A DNA stretch of 64,000 bases from Pseudoalteromonas sp. UG3-2 (GTDB taxonomy: Bacteria; Pseudomonadota; Gammaproteobacteria; Enterobacterales; Alteromonadaceae), in assembly GCF_037120705.1 (NCBI RefSeq), contig NZ_JAWLJU010000002.1:2351001-2415000 (forward strand), written 5' to 3'. Every line of letters begins with the position of its first letter. Position 1 is the stretch's first letter. The notes under the pieces were generated by a model. The model ran no database searches, had not been told where the DNA came from, and saw only the letters and a list, made by a program, of their open reading frames with translations. A program made the translations under genes and the position numbers. Positions 19,860-28,804 of the stretch are shown here, piece by piece.

Positions 19860-20185
19860 TACAAAGCAAAAAAGAGATCTTTTAATATAAATAAGGATCT
19901 TTTAAAGATCTTTATTATTCTTACTACTACTGCAGCTTAGATCTGTGAATACTTTTATATTCCTCATTAGATCCAAAGGGTTAATCTAGATCAAATGATG
20001 TGAATTAGATCGGATCAAGTGGGGTTAAACCTCTGATCAACTTGCCTAGTTATACACATCTCATTGTTCATCGATTTTTATCCAATGGATAACTAGGGTT
20101 AGATCAGCAACTAGATCAAGGGTTATCCACATTCAGATCTTAAAAACCATAAATATGTGTATAACTTATGTGTATCTCCGATCGC
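19860..20185. other. oriC: chromosomal replication origin oriC
   Basis: This lies between mnmG and mioC, as in E. coli. The AT-rich unwinding element has three GATCT-starting 13-mers at 19876-19888, 19896-19908 and 19907-19919. DnaA boxes read TTATACACA at 20050-20058, TTATCCAAT at 20078-20086 (with an overlapping inverted TTATCCATT at 20084-20092), the perfect consensus TTATCCACA at 20123-20131, and TTATACACA on the minus strand at 20156-20164. Thirteen GATC sites fall between 19876 and 20184, against about one expected, consistent with Dam methylation and SeqA sequestration. The element order (unwinding repeats on the mnmG side, boxes towards mioC) matches the E. coli layout. Confidence 0.92.
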
Positions 20186-20186
20186 G

Positions 20187-20627
20187 TTATTCAGCTGTGC
20201 TATCAACAAACGTTGGCAGCCAAGCTAAAGCGGTATCTTCTGGCAGTTCAGGCTCTAATACATCTATCTTTATTACCTCTAAGAGCTGAGTGGCCCCTTT
20301 ATCTTGTAATAAAGAAGCAATATTGCTCGCGGCATGGTTAAAGGTATCGTAGCTGGAATCGCCAATACCAACCACTGCGAAACGCAATCCGGTTAGATCT
20401 GGTGCGGCTTGTAACGCCGCAACAAAGTTCAGCAAGTTATCGGGATAATCTCCTGCGCCATAAGTGGATGTGACCACCAGCCATAGTTTTTGTTGGCAAT
20501 GACTCAGCTCTGGCTGTTCGTGAAGATTTATTGTAAAGCCTTGATCTTCCAGAGACTCCTGCAGCTGTTCTGCAACATACTCTGCGGATCCCATTTGGCT
20601 GCCAACAATTATGTCTAGCGCTTGCAT
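20187..20627 (-). CDS. mioC: flavodoxin-like protein MioC
   Basis: A 146-residue FMN-binding flavodoxin family member beside oriC. The phosphate loop region VGSQMGSAEYVAE (8-20) and the isoalloxazine contact strand TSTYGAGDYPDN (about 53-64) are clear. In E. coli MioC is an electron carrier implicated in biotin synthase activity, and mioC transcription enters oriC and affects initiation. Here the gene reads into the origin in the same direction (its stop lies at the edge of the DnaA-box array), so the same coupling is possible. Confidence 0.93.
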   Translation of the reverse strand: MQALDIIVGSQMGSAEYVAEQLQESLEDQGFTINLHEQPELSHCQQKLWLVVTSTYGAGDYPDNLLNFVAALQAAPDLTGLRFAVVGIGDSSYDTFNHAASNIASLLQDKGATQLLEVIKIDVLEPELPEDTALAWLPTFVDSTAE

Positions 20628-21331
20628 GATGACCTAACCTCATTCTTAGATGCGCGCCATCTTAGCGTGTAACTTGTATAAGTAAAGAGGCGGAGAAACA
20701 TTTTGGATAAAAAAGATAGGTTACTAATCCATCAAAATAAATGGTTTTAATATAAGTTTATGATTTATATGTGTTAAATAAATTATTCCAATGAGCAACT
20801 CGGTGCTAAAGTTGTGGATAATCTCTGGGATAGGTGCGTTTAAGTGTTGTGATCAAAAGCACTTTGTTTGCAATAATCGATCGAAATTAGGGCACTGCAA
20901 TCATATCTTAGGTGGGTGTGGATGGATGATTGTGGATAAGGATCTAACTGCGATTATTCGATCCTGATTTATAGATCTATAGCATTAGATCCATATAACA
21001 AAAGAATCTAAAAATTAGGGTTTTTTCTTCACTGCCGAGCGTGTCGAGACTCTAGTTACACAGCTTACGCATACTAAATAAGCACAGTGATTCGCTATTG
21101 GGCATGATTATCAACAGTGAAATTAGCTAACCTAGCGCTTGGAATTGCTATTATGCTGAAACGAACAGTCGGGTTTTAGCATTATGCCAAGCGCAGTTGG
21201 GTTAATCCTGTGAAGCACATAGAGCATCAAACGAAGTTGGGATGAGTGTGAAACAAAAACAGGTGGCTAGTGCAGCGAGAAAAGCTTTGTTAGCAGTAAG
21301 ACATGGGCCAAGTAAGGCCCATTTTATGGTG
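20628..21331. promoter_or_regulatory. mioC-mnmE intergenic region with DnaA boxes and GATC cluster
   Basis: About 700 bases with no gene. Two perfect minus-strand DnaA boxes TTATCCACA are at 20813-20821 and 20931-20939, and six GATC sites lie between about 20850 and 20990. This resembles the DnaA-controlled mioC promoter of E. coli but is longer and lies up to 310 bases from the mioC start. It may form an extension of the origin or a DnaA-titrating element. Confidence 0.6.
21304..21325 (-). terminator. possible terminator after mnmE
   Basis: A GGGCC/GGCCC stem with a six-base loop lies directly after the mnmE stop on the minus strand. The sequence that follows is not T-rich in that direction, so termination there is doubtful. 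Confidence 0.35.
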
Positions 21332-22696
21332 TTATTTGCCGATACAGAACGAGCTAAATATCTTGCCTAAGAGATCATCGGAGGTGAATTCACCGGTGAT
21401 TTCATTAAGGTATTGCTGGGTAAGGCGCAGTTCTTCCGCTAAGATCTCTCCGGCTACATGCATTTCAAGTTGGGTTTGGCCTATCTCTAGGTGTTCAGCG
21501 GCGCGCTCTAATGCATCTAAGTGTCGACGTCGTGCCATAAAGCCGCCTTCACTAGCACCAGTGAAGCCAATACAGGCTTTAAGGTGCTCACGTAATATAT
21601 CCACGCCTTTCGTGTCTTTTGCGCTTAAGCGGATCAGAGTATGCTCTGCGGTGGTATCGGTACCGACCGTTTCGCCGCTTAAATCGACTTTATTGCGGAT
21701 CACCGTAATGTCCATTCCGCTCGGCAGTTGCTCGATAAAGTCTGGCCAGATCTTGGCTGGATCGGTTTCTGCGGTTTCTGTGCCGTCGACCATAAACAAC
21801 ACATGATCGGCACCACGGATTTCATCCCAGGCGCGCTCTATGCCGATTTGCTCAACTTTATCAGGGCTTTCACGCAGACCTGCGGTGTCAATAATATGCA
21901 GTGGCATACCGTCGATATGAATGTGTTCACTGAGTACATCACGAGTAGTGCCTGCAATATCAGTGACAATCGCCGCTTCACGGCCAGCTAAGGCATTAAG
22001 TAGTGATGATTTACCGGCATTAGGGCGCCCTGCAATCACCACGCGCATCCCTTCACGCATAATGCTGCCTTGTTTGGCTTGCTTACGTACTTCACTAAGC
22101 TGGCTGATGATGGCACCGAGATCGCCGGCGACTTTACCGTCAGATAAGAAATCAATTTCTTCATCGGGGAAGTCGATTGCGGCTTCAACATACATGCGTA
22201 AGTGAATGACCTTTTCCACCAGCGCGTTAATGTGTTTAGAGAAGTCACCTTGCAATGAGTGGAGGGCACTTTTGGCTGCTTGCTCACTGGTGGCATTAAT
22301 TAAGTCAGCGATGGCTTCTGCTTGAGTGAGATCGAGCTTATCGTTCATAAAAGCCCGTTCAGAGAACTCGCCAGGCTTGGCTAATCGCACCTGTTCAATC
22401 TGACTAATTTCTTTGAGCAGCATGTCGAGTACCACCGGGCCGCCGTGACCTTGTAGTTCTAAAACGTCTTCACCGGTAAAGGAGTTGGGTCCTTGAAAAT
22501 ACAGTGCAATACCTTGATCAAGTTGCTCACCAGCTAATGTCTTGAATGGCAAATATTCGGCATAGCGCGTTTTTGGGCATTTGCCTAGGATCTTCTCGGC
22601 AACGTATTTTGCTCTACTACCTGATACGCGGATAATACCCACGCCACCACGACCTGGTGCGGTGGCCTGTGCTGCTATGGTGTCTTGTGTGAACAT
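21332..22696 (-). CDS. mnmE: tRNA modification GTPase MnmE
   Basis: A 454-residue GTPase working with MnmG on tRNA wobble uridines. The N-terminal formyl-THF-binding part starts with [19 protein letters not shown]. The inserted G domain has the P-loop GRPNAGKSS (223-231), switch motif GTTRD (249-253), DTAGLR (270-275) and NKVD. The C-terminal catalytic CIGK occupies the last four residues. All expected motifs are intact. It is monocistronic here. Confidence 0.98.
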   Translation of the reverse strand: MFTQDTIAAQATAPGRGGVGIIRVSGSRAKYVAEKILGKCPKTRYAEYLPFKTLAGEQLDQGIALYFQGPNSFTGEDVLELQGHGGPVVLDMLLKEISQIEQVRLAKPGEFSERAFMNDKLDLTQAEAIADLINATSEQAAKSALHSLQGDFSKHINALVEKVIHLRMYVEAAIDFPDEEIDFLSDGKVAGDLGAIISQLSEVRKQAKQGSIMREGMRVVIAGRPNAGKSSLLNALAGREAAIVTDIAGTTRDVLSEHIHIDGMPLHIIDTAGLRESPDKVEQIGIERAWDEIRGADHVLFMVDGTETAETDPAKIWPDFIEQLPSGMDITVIRNKVDLSGETVGTDTTAEHTLIRLSAKDTKGVDILREHLKACIGFTGASEGGFMARRRHLDALERAAEHLEIGQTQLEMHVAGEILAEELRLTQQYLNEITGEFTSDDLLGKIFSSFCIGK

Positions 22697-22874
22697 GATG
22701 ACTCTATAACTAACCTTTAATGTGCTTAATTGTACAGCAATTTCGCCAGTCCAGTATAGTCGCTCAACTTAAGCCTATTTCTGAGACTACTAACCTTAGA
22801 CAGCCTTTTCAGTGCCAATACCTAATGCGCTTTGAAGTGGCTCTAACAACTTTCTTCGCTGTCGCTAGTTCAGG

Positions 22875-22880
22875 TATAAT
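22875..22880 (+). promoter_or_regulatory. candidate -10 box of the TPR regulator gene
   Basis: A perfect TATAAT lies about 50 bases upstream of the regulator start codon. The matching -35 position (TTCTTC) is weak, which is usual for an activated promoter. Confidence 0.35.
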
Positions 22881-22931
22881 AATAAGGCCATCTTAATAAC
22901 GAGATCGAGCTCGAAAGGAAAAGGGAGCGCT

Positions 22932-25112
22932 TTGTTATATTTCCAGCAATTTCAATTTGATACAGCAAAATCTTGGTTGTTTTACCAGGAGCAAAAAGTA
23001 ACGTTACGACCAAGAGTAACACAGCTACTTGAATACTTTTTAACCCATCCAAATCAGATTGTTACACGTGAAACATTGCTAAATACGTTGTGGCAACACG
23101 GTGAGTTTAGAGAAGCTGCACTAACACAAAGTATCACCGAGTTAAGACAAGCCCTTAATGACAACGCTCAGCACCCTACTTTTATTAAAACCATACCACA
23201 GCAGGGTTATCAGTGGATTTGTCCCATTGAGAGTCGCACGCTTGCCTCATTCAGACTTACAACAACCGTGAAAGCCATGTTGATTGTTGCTGCAACCGCA
23301 TTAGGGGGAGTGGCAGCTAGCTTACATCTATTATCAGGCTCGGCAGCGATTACCAGCCAAGAACAAGCGGTACAAGAAACTTTAATGATCGCCCCCATGG
23401 TGAATGCAACGGGTGTGCAAGCCAATGCTTGGTGGGGCTATGCCCTTGAAGCAGCATTAAGAGAGTATTTACAGAGCAGCTATCAGTTAGTACCGCGCAG
23501 TCAGTATCCCGAGCTTTTAAATAATAATGCGGTGAACAAACTTACGCTTTCGTTAAAGCCTATCCAACAGCGCTTTATACTCAGCGTAGCTTATGGGGAT
23601 AAACACACAGAGTTGATTGTTGAACAGCTAGATGAAAGCTTTGAAGCAATAGCGACACAGATCGTTACTCAATTAGCGCTAGGAGATAACGATAAAACGA
23701 ATGAAAAGTCCGTATTAAATTTAGCAATGAATGATTATTACCGCGGTGTTCAAGCACTCAATGAACAAGGACCTCAACTGGCCAAGGCATATTTTGAGGC
23801 GGCGGTGGCACAAATGCCAGAGCATCTTGAAAGCCAGCTAGAGCTGGCACAAATTAGTTGGCAGCTTGGTAAGATTGATACAGCTAGCCATCAATTCCAG
23901 CAGCTTTCTCTAAATACGGCTACAATCACGGCTCGCACTCGTTACCACCTATATTATGGTGAGTTTTTCAAGGCTCAAGGCTTACATCAACGGGCATTGC
24001 AGCAAGCCCTTTTGGCGCTTGAGGCGGCAGAGCAAAGCCAGCAGGTGGAGTTAATTGCCATGGCCTATCAGCTCCAAGCCGATGCTTTTTGGGTGTTACA
24101 ACGCTGGGATGAGTATCAACACGCGATGAACTCAGCGCATGCTTTGATAGGCAGTCGCTCTTTTGCCTACAGTGAAGCGCAGCGGAGTTTCTATCTCGCC
24201 AATCCACCAGCGGCCGGTCCTGCAGAGAAAACCTTACTGAATCTAGAGAAAAGTAAACCTGTCCTCGCGCAAGCCATTACTTATTATGAGCAGACTAATC
24301 AGATCATGAATCTTATTAAAGCCCTGTTTGCCTATGGACAAAATTACTTAGTGCCTGTGGTTAAAAGTGAACCCAGTTTATTAAGAGCCCTCGATTTGGC
24401 GCAAAAACATGGTTATCGCCACTTAGAAAAGCAAATACTCACTTACTTAGGGTTTTACTATATTCAGCTGCATCAGGGGGAAAAAGCACTAGACTATTTA
24501 AATCGCGTCAAGGTTGAACCGCGCTTTATTCCAAGCCATGAGCAACAGCAATTACTGATTGGCATGGCGCATATGGATATTGCGCTGCAAACGGGTGATA
24601 CGAATGCTCTGCAAAGTGCAATTTCGCAATATCAAATGTTGTTAAACAGCGACTATATTTCTGCGGTGACGCGTGCCAATGTTAAATTGTTACTTAGTTG
24701 GACCTGGATCAAAGCGGGTAAGCTCGCATTGGCAAAGCAGTTGACGACTGAGGCAATGCAAGACTATCAAACGTTGCAGCTACAAGAAGTTGAGACCTAT
24801 GCGCTTTACACGCAAATGTATATCCACTTGCTAAACAATGAGCCTCAACAAGCGCTTGAGATCATTACTGCACATCCGCATACCAATTCACATCTTTTGT
24901 TGCTTTACGGTGTTGTTGCGGCTGATATGTTAAAAGAAGAAGCGCTGCAAAAGCGCTTTTCAGATAAATTAGCCGGACTCGAAAACAGCCAATTATTACA
25001 GCAACAGTTGCTGCAAATACGCCAGCAAAGCAGCATCGATAAGCGCTTTATTGCTGAGCTTATCGATGCCCCTTACAGCGTCTATTGTCAGAGTAAATGG
25101 ACGATGAATTAG
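22932..25112 (+). CDS. ToxR/CadC-type transmembrane regulator with TPR-like periplasmic domain
   Basis: A 726-residue one-component regulator. Residues 1-97 form an OmpR-type winged helix (IVTRETLLNTLW at 43-54, ALTQSITELRQAL, IPQQGYQW). One membrane segment follows at about 114-134, and the remaining roughly 590 residues, probably periplasmic, are helical with TPR-like repeats (AKAYFEAAVAQMPEHLESQLELAQ; ALQQALLALEAAEQ; ALDYLNRVK). CadC-like proteins with this layout activate operons in response to envelope signals. The start is a TTG supported by GGGAG four bases upstream; no ATG is in range. A parS site is embedded in the winged-helix codons (23060-23075). It converges with the thiol-redox cluster. 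Confidence 0.8.
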   Translation: MLYFQQFQFDTAKSWLFYQEQKVTLRPRVTQLLEYFLTHPNQIVTRETLLNTLWQHGEFREAALTQSITELRQALNDNAQHPTFIKTIPQQGYQWICPIESRTLASFRLTTTVKAMLIVAATALGGVAASLHLLSGSAAITSQEQAVQETLMIAPMVNATGVQANAWWGYALEAALREYLQSSYQLVPRSQYPELLNNNAVNKLTLSLKPIQQRFILSVAYGDKHTELIVEQLDESFEAIATQIVTQLALGDNDKTNEKSVLNLAMNDYYRGVQALNEQGPQLAKAYFEAAVAQMPEHLESQLELAQISWQLGKIDTASHQFQQLSLNTATITARTRYHLYYGEFFKAQGLHQRALQQALLALEAAEQSQQVELIAMAYQLQADAFWVLQRWDEYQHAMNSAHALIGSRSFAYSEAQRSFYLANPPAAGPAEKTLLNLEKSKPVLAQAITYYEQTNQIMNLIKALFAYGQNYLVPVVKSEPSLLRALDLAQKHGYRHLEKQILTYLGFYYIQLHQGEKALDYLNRVKVEPRFIPSHEQQQLLIGMAHMDIALQTGDTNALQSAISQYQMLLNSDYISAVTRANVKLLLSWTWIKAGKLALAKQLTTEAMQDYQTLQLQEVETYALYTQMYIHLLNNEPQQALEIITAHPHTNSHLLLLYGVVAADMLKEEALQKRFSDKLAGLENSQLLQQQLLQIRQQSSIDKRFIAELIDAPYSVYCQSKWTMN
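23060..23075. promoter_or_regulatory. parS site 1 (in the TPR regulator gene)
   Basis: The 16 bases TGTTACACGTGAAACA match the ParB consensus TGTTNCACGTGAAACA exactly. They encode V-T-R-E-T of the winged helix. The site is about 3 kb from oriC, where chromosomal parS sites usually cluster, and parB is nearby. Confidence 0.75.
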
Positions 25113-25115
25113 GAT

Positions 25116-25853
25116 CTAGTCTATGCTGGGTGGCTGATTACCGCGATAAATAACGTCACCGTGTTTGTCTTGTACCACCCAGTAAGGTAGCTCTCTAATC
25201 TCAAACTGGCTAAATACTTCGTTGTGGTGATCGAACACAATATCGTGTTCTATCTTAAAGCGGCGTTGATAGTCTCGAGCGTTTTGCTCTTCCACATAAA
25301 AGGGTTTGATCAGGGTAACGACCGGATACCTACTCGAGTCAACAAGTTGGTTGTTTTGCTTAATGCGTATTTCACAATCTGGGATATGTTGAAATGGGCA
25401 TAAGCTATCGCTGAAGAATAAGACTCTGTATTCACTGTCTATGTTCGCTATTGAAAATGCTCTACCGGTGAGTGTTTGCAGCGGGCTCCGTGTTTGTTTC
25501 TCTTGCTTTGGTATACTGGTCGTCGTTAACACCTCTCGTTTAATAACCTTACCGCCTTTAACGATGATCCGAACAGGTGTTTGCCTCACTGCAAACCGTT
25601 GCATGAACTGGTTGTGTTTATCAATGGCTAGCTCAGCATAGCTTGGATAGGCCATTTTAAACTGCGCTAAGCTTGCCTCATCAATATTTATATCAGGCTG
25701 TAGCAATCTCCGTGGCGCTAGTGGTAATGGCAGAGCTGTAGGCTGTACATACTCATCCCAAATATTAATAAACACATACTCTTGCGTGTTGGCGTGGGCA
25801 ATCAAGCTGAGAAATACTGCGATGTGTAGAAGTATGAGTTTGATTAGTGACAT
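25116..25853 (-). CDS. periplasmic protein with thioredoxin-like fold(s) lacking CXXC
   Basis: A 245-residue protein with a signal peptide (MSLIKLILLHIAVFLSLIAHA). Its C-terminal half has a thioredoxin-like pattern: the strand YRVLFFSDS, then C152-P-F...C160, and later FEIRELPYWVVQDKHGDVIYRG, with a likely cis-proline at 223. The N-terminal half has a parallel pattern (YVFINIWDEY...FAVRQTPVRIIVKGGKVIKRE), suggesting two tandem folds. No CXXC motif occurs in either, so classical disulfide exchange is unlikely; C152 and C160 are 8 apart. It is the last gene of a three-gene unit with a TlpA-like reductase and a CcdA/DsbD-like membrane protein, touching the former by one base. Confidence 0.6.
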   Translation of the reverse strand: MSLIKLILLHIAVFLSLIAHANTQEYVFINIWDEYVQPTALPLPLAPRRLLQPDINIDEASLAQFKMAYPSYAELAIDKHNQFMQRFAVRQTPVRIIVKGGKVIKREVLTTTSIPKQEKQTRSPLQTLTGRAFSIANIDSEYRVLFFSDSLCPFQHIPDCEIRIKQNNQLVDSSRYPVVTLIKPFYVEEQNARDYQRRFKIEHDIVFDHHNEVFSQFEIRELPYWVVQDKHGDVIYRGNQPPSID

Positions 25854-26311
25854 TAGTTTGCTCCTTGCAATGCGCTCAGGTGTTGCTGTAGCTCATCGGT
25901 AAACAATGCGCTGCGATAGAGTTCTTTGCCGTGTTCATCAATTAGAATATGCTGCGGCGTTCCTAGCACTTGAAACTGCTGGGTTATCTTGCCATTTCCA
26001 TCAAATACCGTAGGGAACTGGTAATTATGTTTATCAAGGTAAGCTTGCACGCCTTTTTCTGACTGGTTGAAGCCAATGTTGACGGCGATAACCTGATAAT
26101 GGTTATTGGCTTGTTGAAAGCTTTGCTCAAGCAGTGGCATTTCTTCTACACAGTAAGCGCACCAGGTTGCCCAAAATTTTAAGTAAGTGACCTTGCCTTG
26201 GCTAGTTACGGTATTGTTTGCCAGGGTGTTAGCGGTTAGTGCGGGGTAGTCCTGTGCAGCAGGTGCCGTGCTGAGTAAGATAAAAATTAAATAAAAAATG
26301 ATATTTTTCAT
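25853..26311 (-). CDS. TlpA/ResA-like periplasmic thioredoxin
   Basis: A 152-residue exported thiol-disulfide protein. The ATG at 26311 is chosen over an in-frame upstream start because AAAGGA lies 6 bases before it and the signal peptide (MKNIIFYLIFILLSTAPA) begins there. The active site WATWCAYC has cysteines at 51 and 54, and GTPQHILID near 120 carries the cis-proline. It would receive electrons from the CcdA-like membrane protein encoded 17 bases upstream and pass them to periplasmic thiols. Confidence 0.85.
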   Translation of the reverse strand: MKNIIFYLIFILLSTAPAAQDYPALTANTLANNTVTSQGKVTYLKFWATWCAYCVEEMPLLEQSFQQANNHYQVIAVNIGFNQSEKGVQAYLDKHNYQFPTVFDGNGKITQQFQVLGTPQHILIDEHGKELYRSALFTDELQQHLSALQGAN

Positions 26312-26328
26312 GGTGGTTCCTTTGCGTT

Positions 26329-27000
26329 TTATAGCCAACTTTTGCCAGCTTGAATAAGAAAATATTGCGCCATTGCAACCAAAATAAGGGCGGTTGCGGT
26401 AGTGATATGGTTAAGCCAAGCCCCGGATTTTGGTAACTGATGTAAAAAGCGTGTGCTAAGCCCCGCTATCAGCATTAAAGTGCTCATACCGAGTGCAAAA
26501 CTAAATAGCAGGGCGGCTCCTAATAGTGGTTGTTGTGCATTAGCAACAAATAGCAATAAGCCGCCAAGTACTGGAGACGTACAAGGAGCCGCAACAAGGG
26601 CACTGGCCATGCCCATTAGCAGTGGCGCTGATGAGCCTGTTGCAATTGCATTTGGCAAGCGTGGTAGGGAGATTAAACCTTTTGATACCGCAGCAAAGTA
26701 GAGTAATAGATTGGCAAAAATTAGCAGCACCCAAGGGTTTGTTGCGACTTGACCAAAGAAGCTACCCGTTAGCGCAGCAATAAATCCAAGGGCGGCGTAC
26801 ACCGTAGCAAAACCTAGGGCATACAAAACTGGGGCCAGACGAATATGGCGCTGTTGGCTCAGGGTCGCAACAGTGATGGGCAGTATGGGGTATACACAAG
26901 GCGTAAAGCTGGTGAGTACGCCAACTAACAGAGTAAAAGGCACTAACCACCAGTTCGCTTCTGCAGCGGAAAGTGCTTGTAGTAAAGTGGATTCAAACAT
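26329..27000 (-). CDS. CcdA/DsbD-beta-like membrane electron carrier
   Basis: A 223-residue membrane protein with about six hydrophobic helices, corresponding to the transmembrane domain of DsbD or to CcdA. The two redox cysteines are in FTPCVYPILP (Cys35) and APCTSPVLGG (Cys140). It carries electrons from cytoplasmic thioredoxin to periplasmic partners. A longer frame to 27036 is possible, but the ATG at 27000 has an AGAGAAG ribosome site and gives a family-like N-terminus. It is first in the thiol-redox operon with the TlpA-like and CXXC-less proteins. Confidence 0.85.
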   Translation of the reverse strand: MFESTLLQALSAAEANWWLVPFTLLVGVLTSFTPCVYPILPITVATLSQQRHIRLAPVLYALGFATVYAALGFIAALTGSFFGQVATNPWVLLIFANLLLYFAAVSKGLISLPRLPNAIATGSSAPLLMGMASALVAAPCTSPVLGGLLLFVANAQQPLLGAALLFSFALGMSTLMLIAGLSTRFLHQLPKSGAWLNHITTATALILVAMAQYFLIQAGKSWL

Positions 27001-27114
27001 CGTCTTCTCTTTGCATTTTTTACTGCACAAGAGCATGACGGAGAGTCTAGATTTGACCTATCAAATCGTCATAAAATCCTTATCAAAATTTATCAAGTGT
27101 TTGTTTTAAAGGCA

Positions 27115-27146
27115 TAAAAAAACGGCTCAAAGGAGAGCCGTTTTTT
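27115..27146 (-). terminator. intrinsic terminator after yidC
   Basis: A 7-bp ACGGCTC/GAGCCGT stem with A-run and T-run flanks, 16 bases after the yidC stop on the minus strand; the symmetrical tails could let it act in both directions. Confidence 0.85.
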
Positions 27147-27161
27147 CATATGAGGTTCGCG

Positions 27162-28796
27162 TTAACCGCGTACTTTCATGCCTTTTTTCTCCATACCGCG
27201 GTAGATGATCAGCATCTGGGCGATAGAGATAAGGTTTGAAACCAACCAGTAAAGTACTAGACCAGACGGGAACCAGATAAAGAAGATTGAGAATACTACT
27301 GGCATGTAGGTCATTAGCTTTTGCTGCATTGGATCTGTTACTGTCATTGGTTGCAGCTTTTGAGTCAGGAACATACTGGCACCAAACAGTACTGGCAATA
27401 CGTAGTATGGGTCCATGGCCGATAGATCGGTTAGCCACAACATAAACTCAGCATGACGCAGTTCGGTTGATTCTAAAAATACATAGAATAAAGCAAGGAA
27501 GATTGGCATTTGTAACAACAGTGGGAAACAGCCACCCATCGGGTTCACTTTTTCTTTGCGGTACATTTCCATCATCGCTTGACCAAACTTCTGGCGGTCG
27601 TCGCCATAACGCTCTTTAAGCGCCTGCATTTTTGGCTGTAACATGCGCATTTTCGCCATCGAGGTGTATTGCGCTTTGGTCAGAGGGTACAGTGCCGTTT
27701 TAACAATAACGGTAATGGCGATAATAGCCAGACCCCAGTTGCCTAAAATACCGTAAAGGAACTTCAATAACGTCAGCAGCGGCTGTGACAAGAACCACAA
27801 CCAACCATAGTCTACGGTCAGATCCAGGTCTTCTTGAATGGCTTCTAGCGCTTCAGTGTCTTTTGGACCCATGTAGTAAATCGCATGGATTTGAGCACTG
27901 CTGTTGCCTTGAATGGTGGTTGGCTCACCCTTCATGCCAATAAGGCCATTACCATTTCTTAGCGCAGTATAAATATTATTGGTGTCTTGTTGATCGGCGA
28001 CCCAAGCACTAACAAAATACTTTTGTAAGAAGGCAACATAGCCACCTTGAGTATTTTTATTGAGGTTTCTGTCAGCCATATCTGAGAAGCTATACTTTTC
28101 GTATGGCTCTTCATCGGTACCATAAGCTGGACCTAGGTACGTCTGATCGACCATGCTGCCTTTTTCTTGGCGGGTGCGTTTGATTTGCGTGTACAGTTGC
28201 ACTTGAATTGGGTCGGCAGTGGTGTTGTTTACCTGATACTTGAGGTCAACATCGTATTTCCCGGCTTTAAACACGAAGGTTTTAGTGAACTGCACGCCTT
28301 TTTCATCGGTGTAAGTTAAAGGAACACGTAGGGTGTCGCCATTTAACTCATACTGTTGTTGCGCAACCTCGTAAACTGGGCGACCTTTTTGGTTGGCGTC
28401 TGGACCATTAAGACCAATTAAGCCACTTTGCGATACGTACTGCTTGCCATCGAATTGGCCTAACAATAGATATGGCTCTTCGCTGCCATGGGTTTCTGCG
28501 TGTTGTAGCAACTTAGCTTCAACGATGTCACCGCCTTTAGTATCAATTTTTACCGCGAATACGTCGGTTTTGACACTAATGGTTGAGCGGCTTGCCTGCG
28601 TTGCCAAGGCTGGCACATCTGACTGGCTTGATGCCGGAACATCCATTTGCTCTTCTGTTGGGGTTGAGTTCGCCACTTGTTGTGTGGCGGCACTGGTATC
28701 AGCAAGTGGTTGGTTTTGTTCTTGTGTCCACTCTTGGAACAAAAGGAACGAAACCAGCAACAGGCCGATAAATAAAAACGTGCGTTGCGATTCCAT
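27162..28796 (-). CDS. yidC: membrane protein insertase YidC
   Basis: A 544-residue inner-membrane insertase (Oxa1 family). It inserts membrane proteins alone or with SecYEG. The first membrane segment is at 5-21 (TFLFIGLLLVSFLLFQE). A large periplasmic domain (about 50-340) with beta-sandwich segments follows, then the conserved helices: GLAIIAITVIVKTALYPLTK, where the key arginine position of gram-positive YidC is not needed, MYRKEKVNPMGGCFPLLLQMPIF and LTYMPVVFSIFFIWFPSGLVLYWL-type segments, ending in a basic tail. Standard length. It follows yidD by 8 bases. Confidence 0.97.
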   Translation of the reverse strand: MESQRTFLFIGLLLVSFLLFQEWTQEQNQPLADTSAATQQVANSTPTEEQMDVPASSQSDVPALATQASRSTISVKTDVFAVKIDTKGGDIVEAKLLQHAETHGSEEPYLLLGQFDGKQYVSQSGLIGLNGPDANQKGRPVYEVAQQQYELNGDTLRVPLTYTDEKGVQFTKTFVFKAGKYDVDLKYQVNNTTADPIQVQLYTQIKRTRQEKGSMVDQTYLGPAYGTDEEPYEKYSFSDMADRNLNKNTQGGYVAFLQKYFVSAWVADQQDTNNIYTALRNGNGLIGMKGEPTTIQGNSSAQIHAIYYMGPKDTEALEAIQEDLDLTVDYGWLWFLSQPLLTLLKFLYGILGNWGLAIIAITVIVKTALYPLTKAQYTSMAKMRMLQPKMQALKERYGDDRQKFGQAMMEMYRKEKVNPMGGCFPLLLQMPIFLALFYVFLESTELRHAEFMLWLTDLSAMDPYYVLPVLFGASMFLTQKLQPMTVTDPMQQKLMTYMPVVFSIFFIWFPSGLVLYWLVSNLISIAQMLIIYRGMEKKGMKVRG

Positions 28797-28804
28797 AACA
28801 GCTC

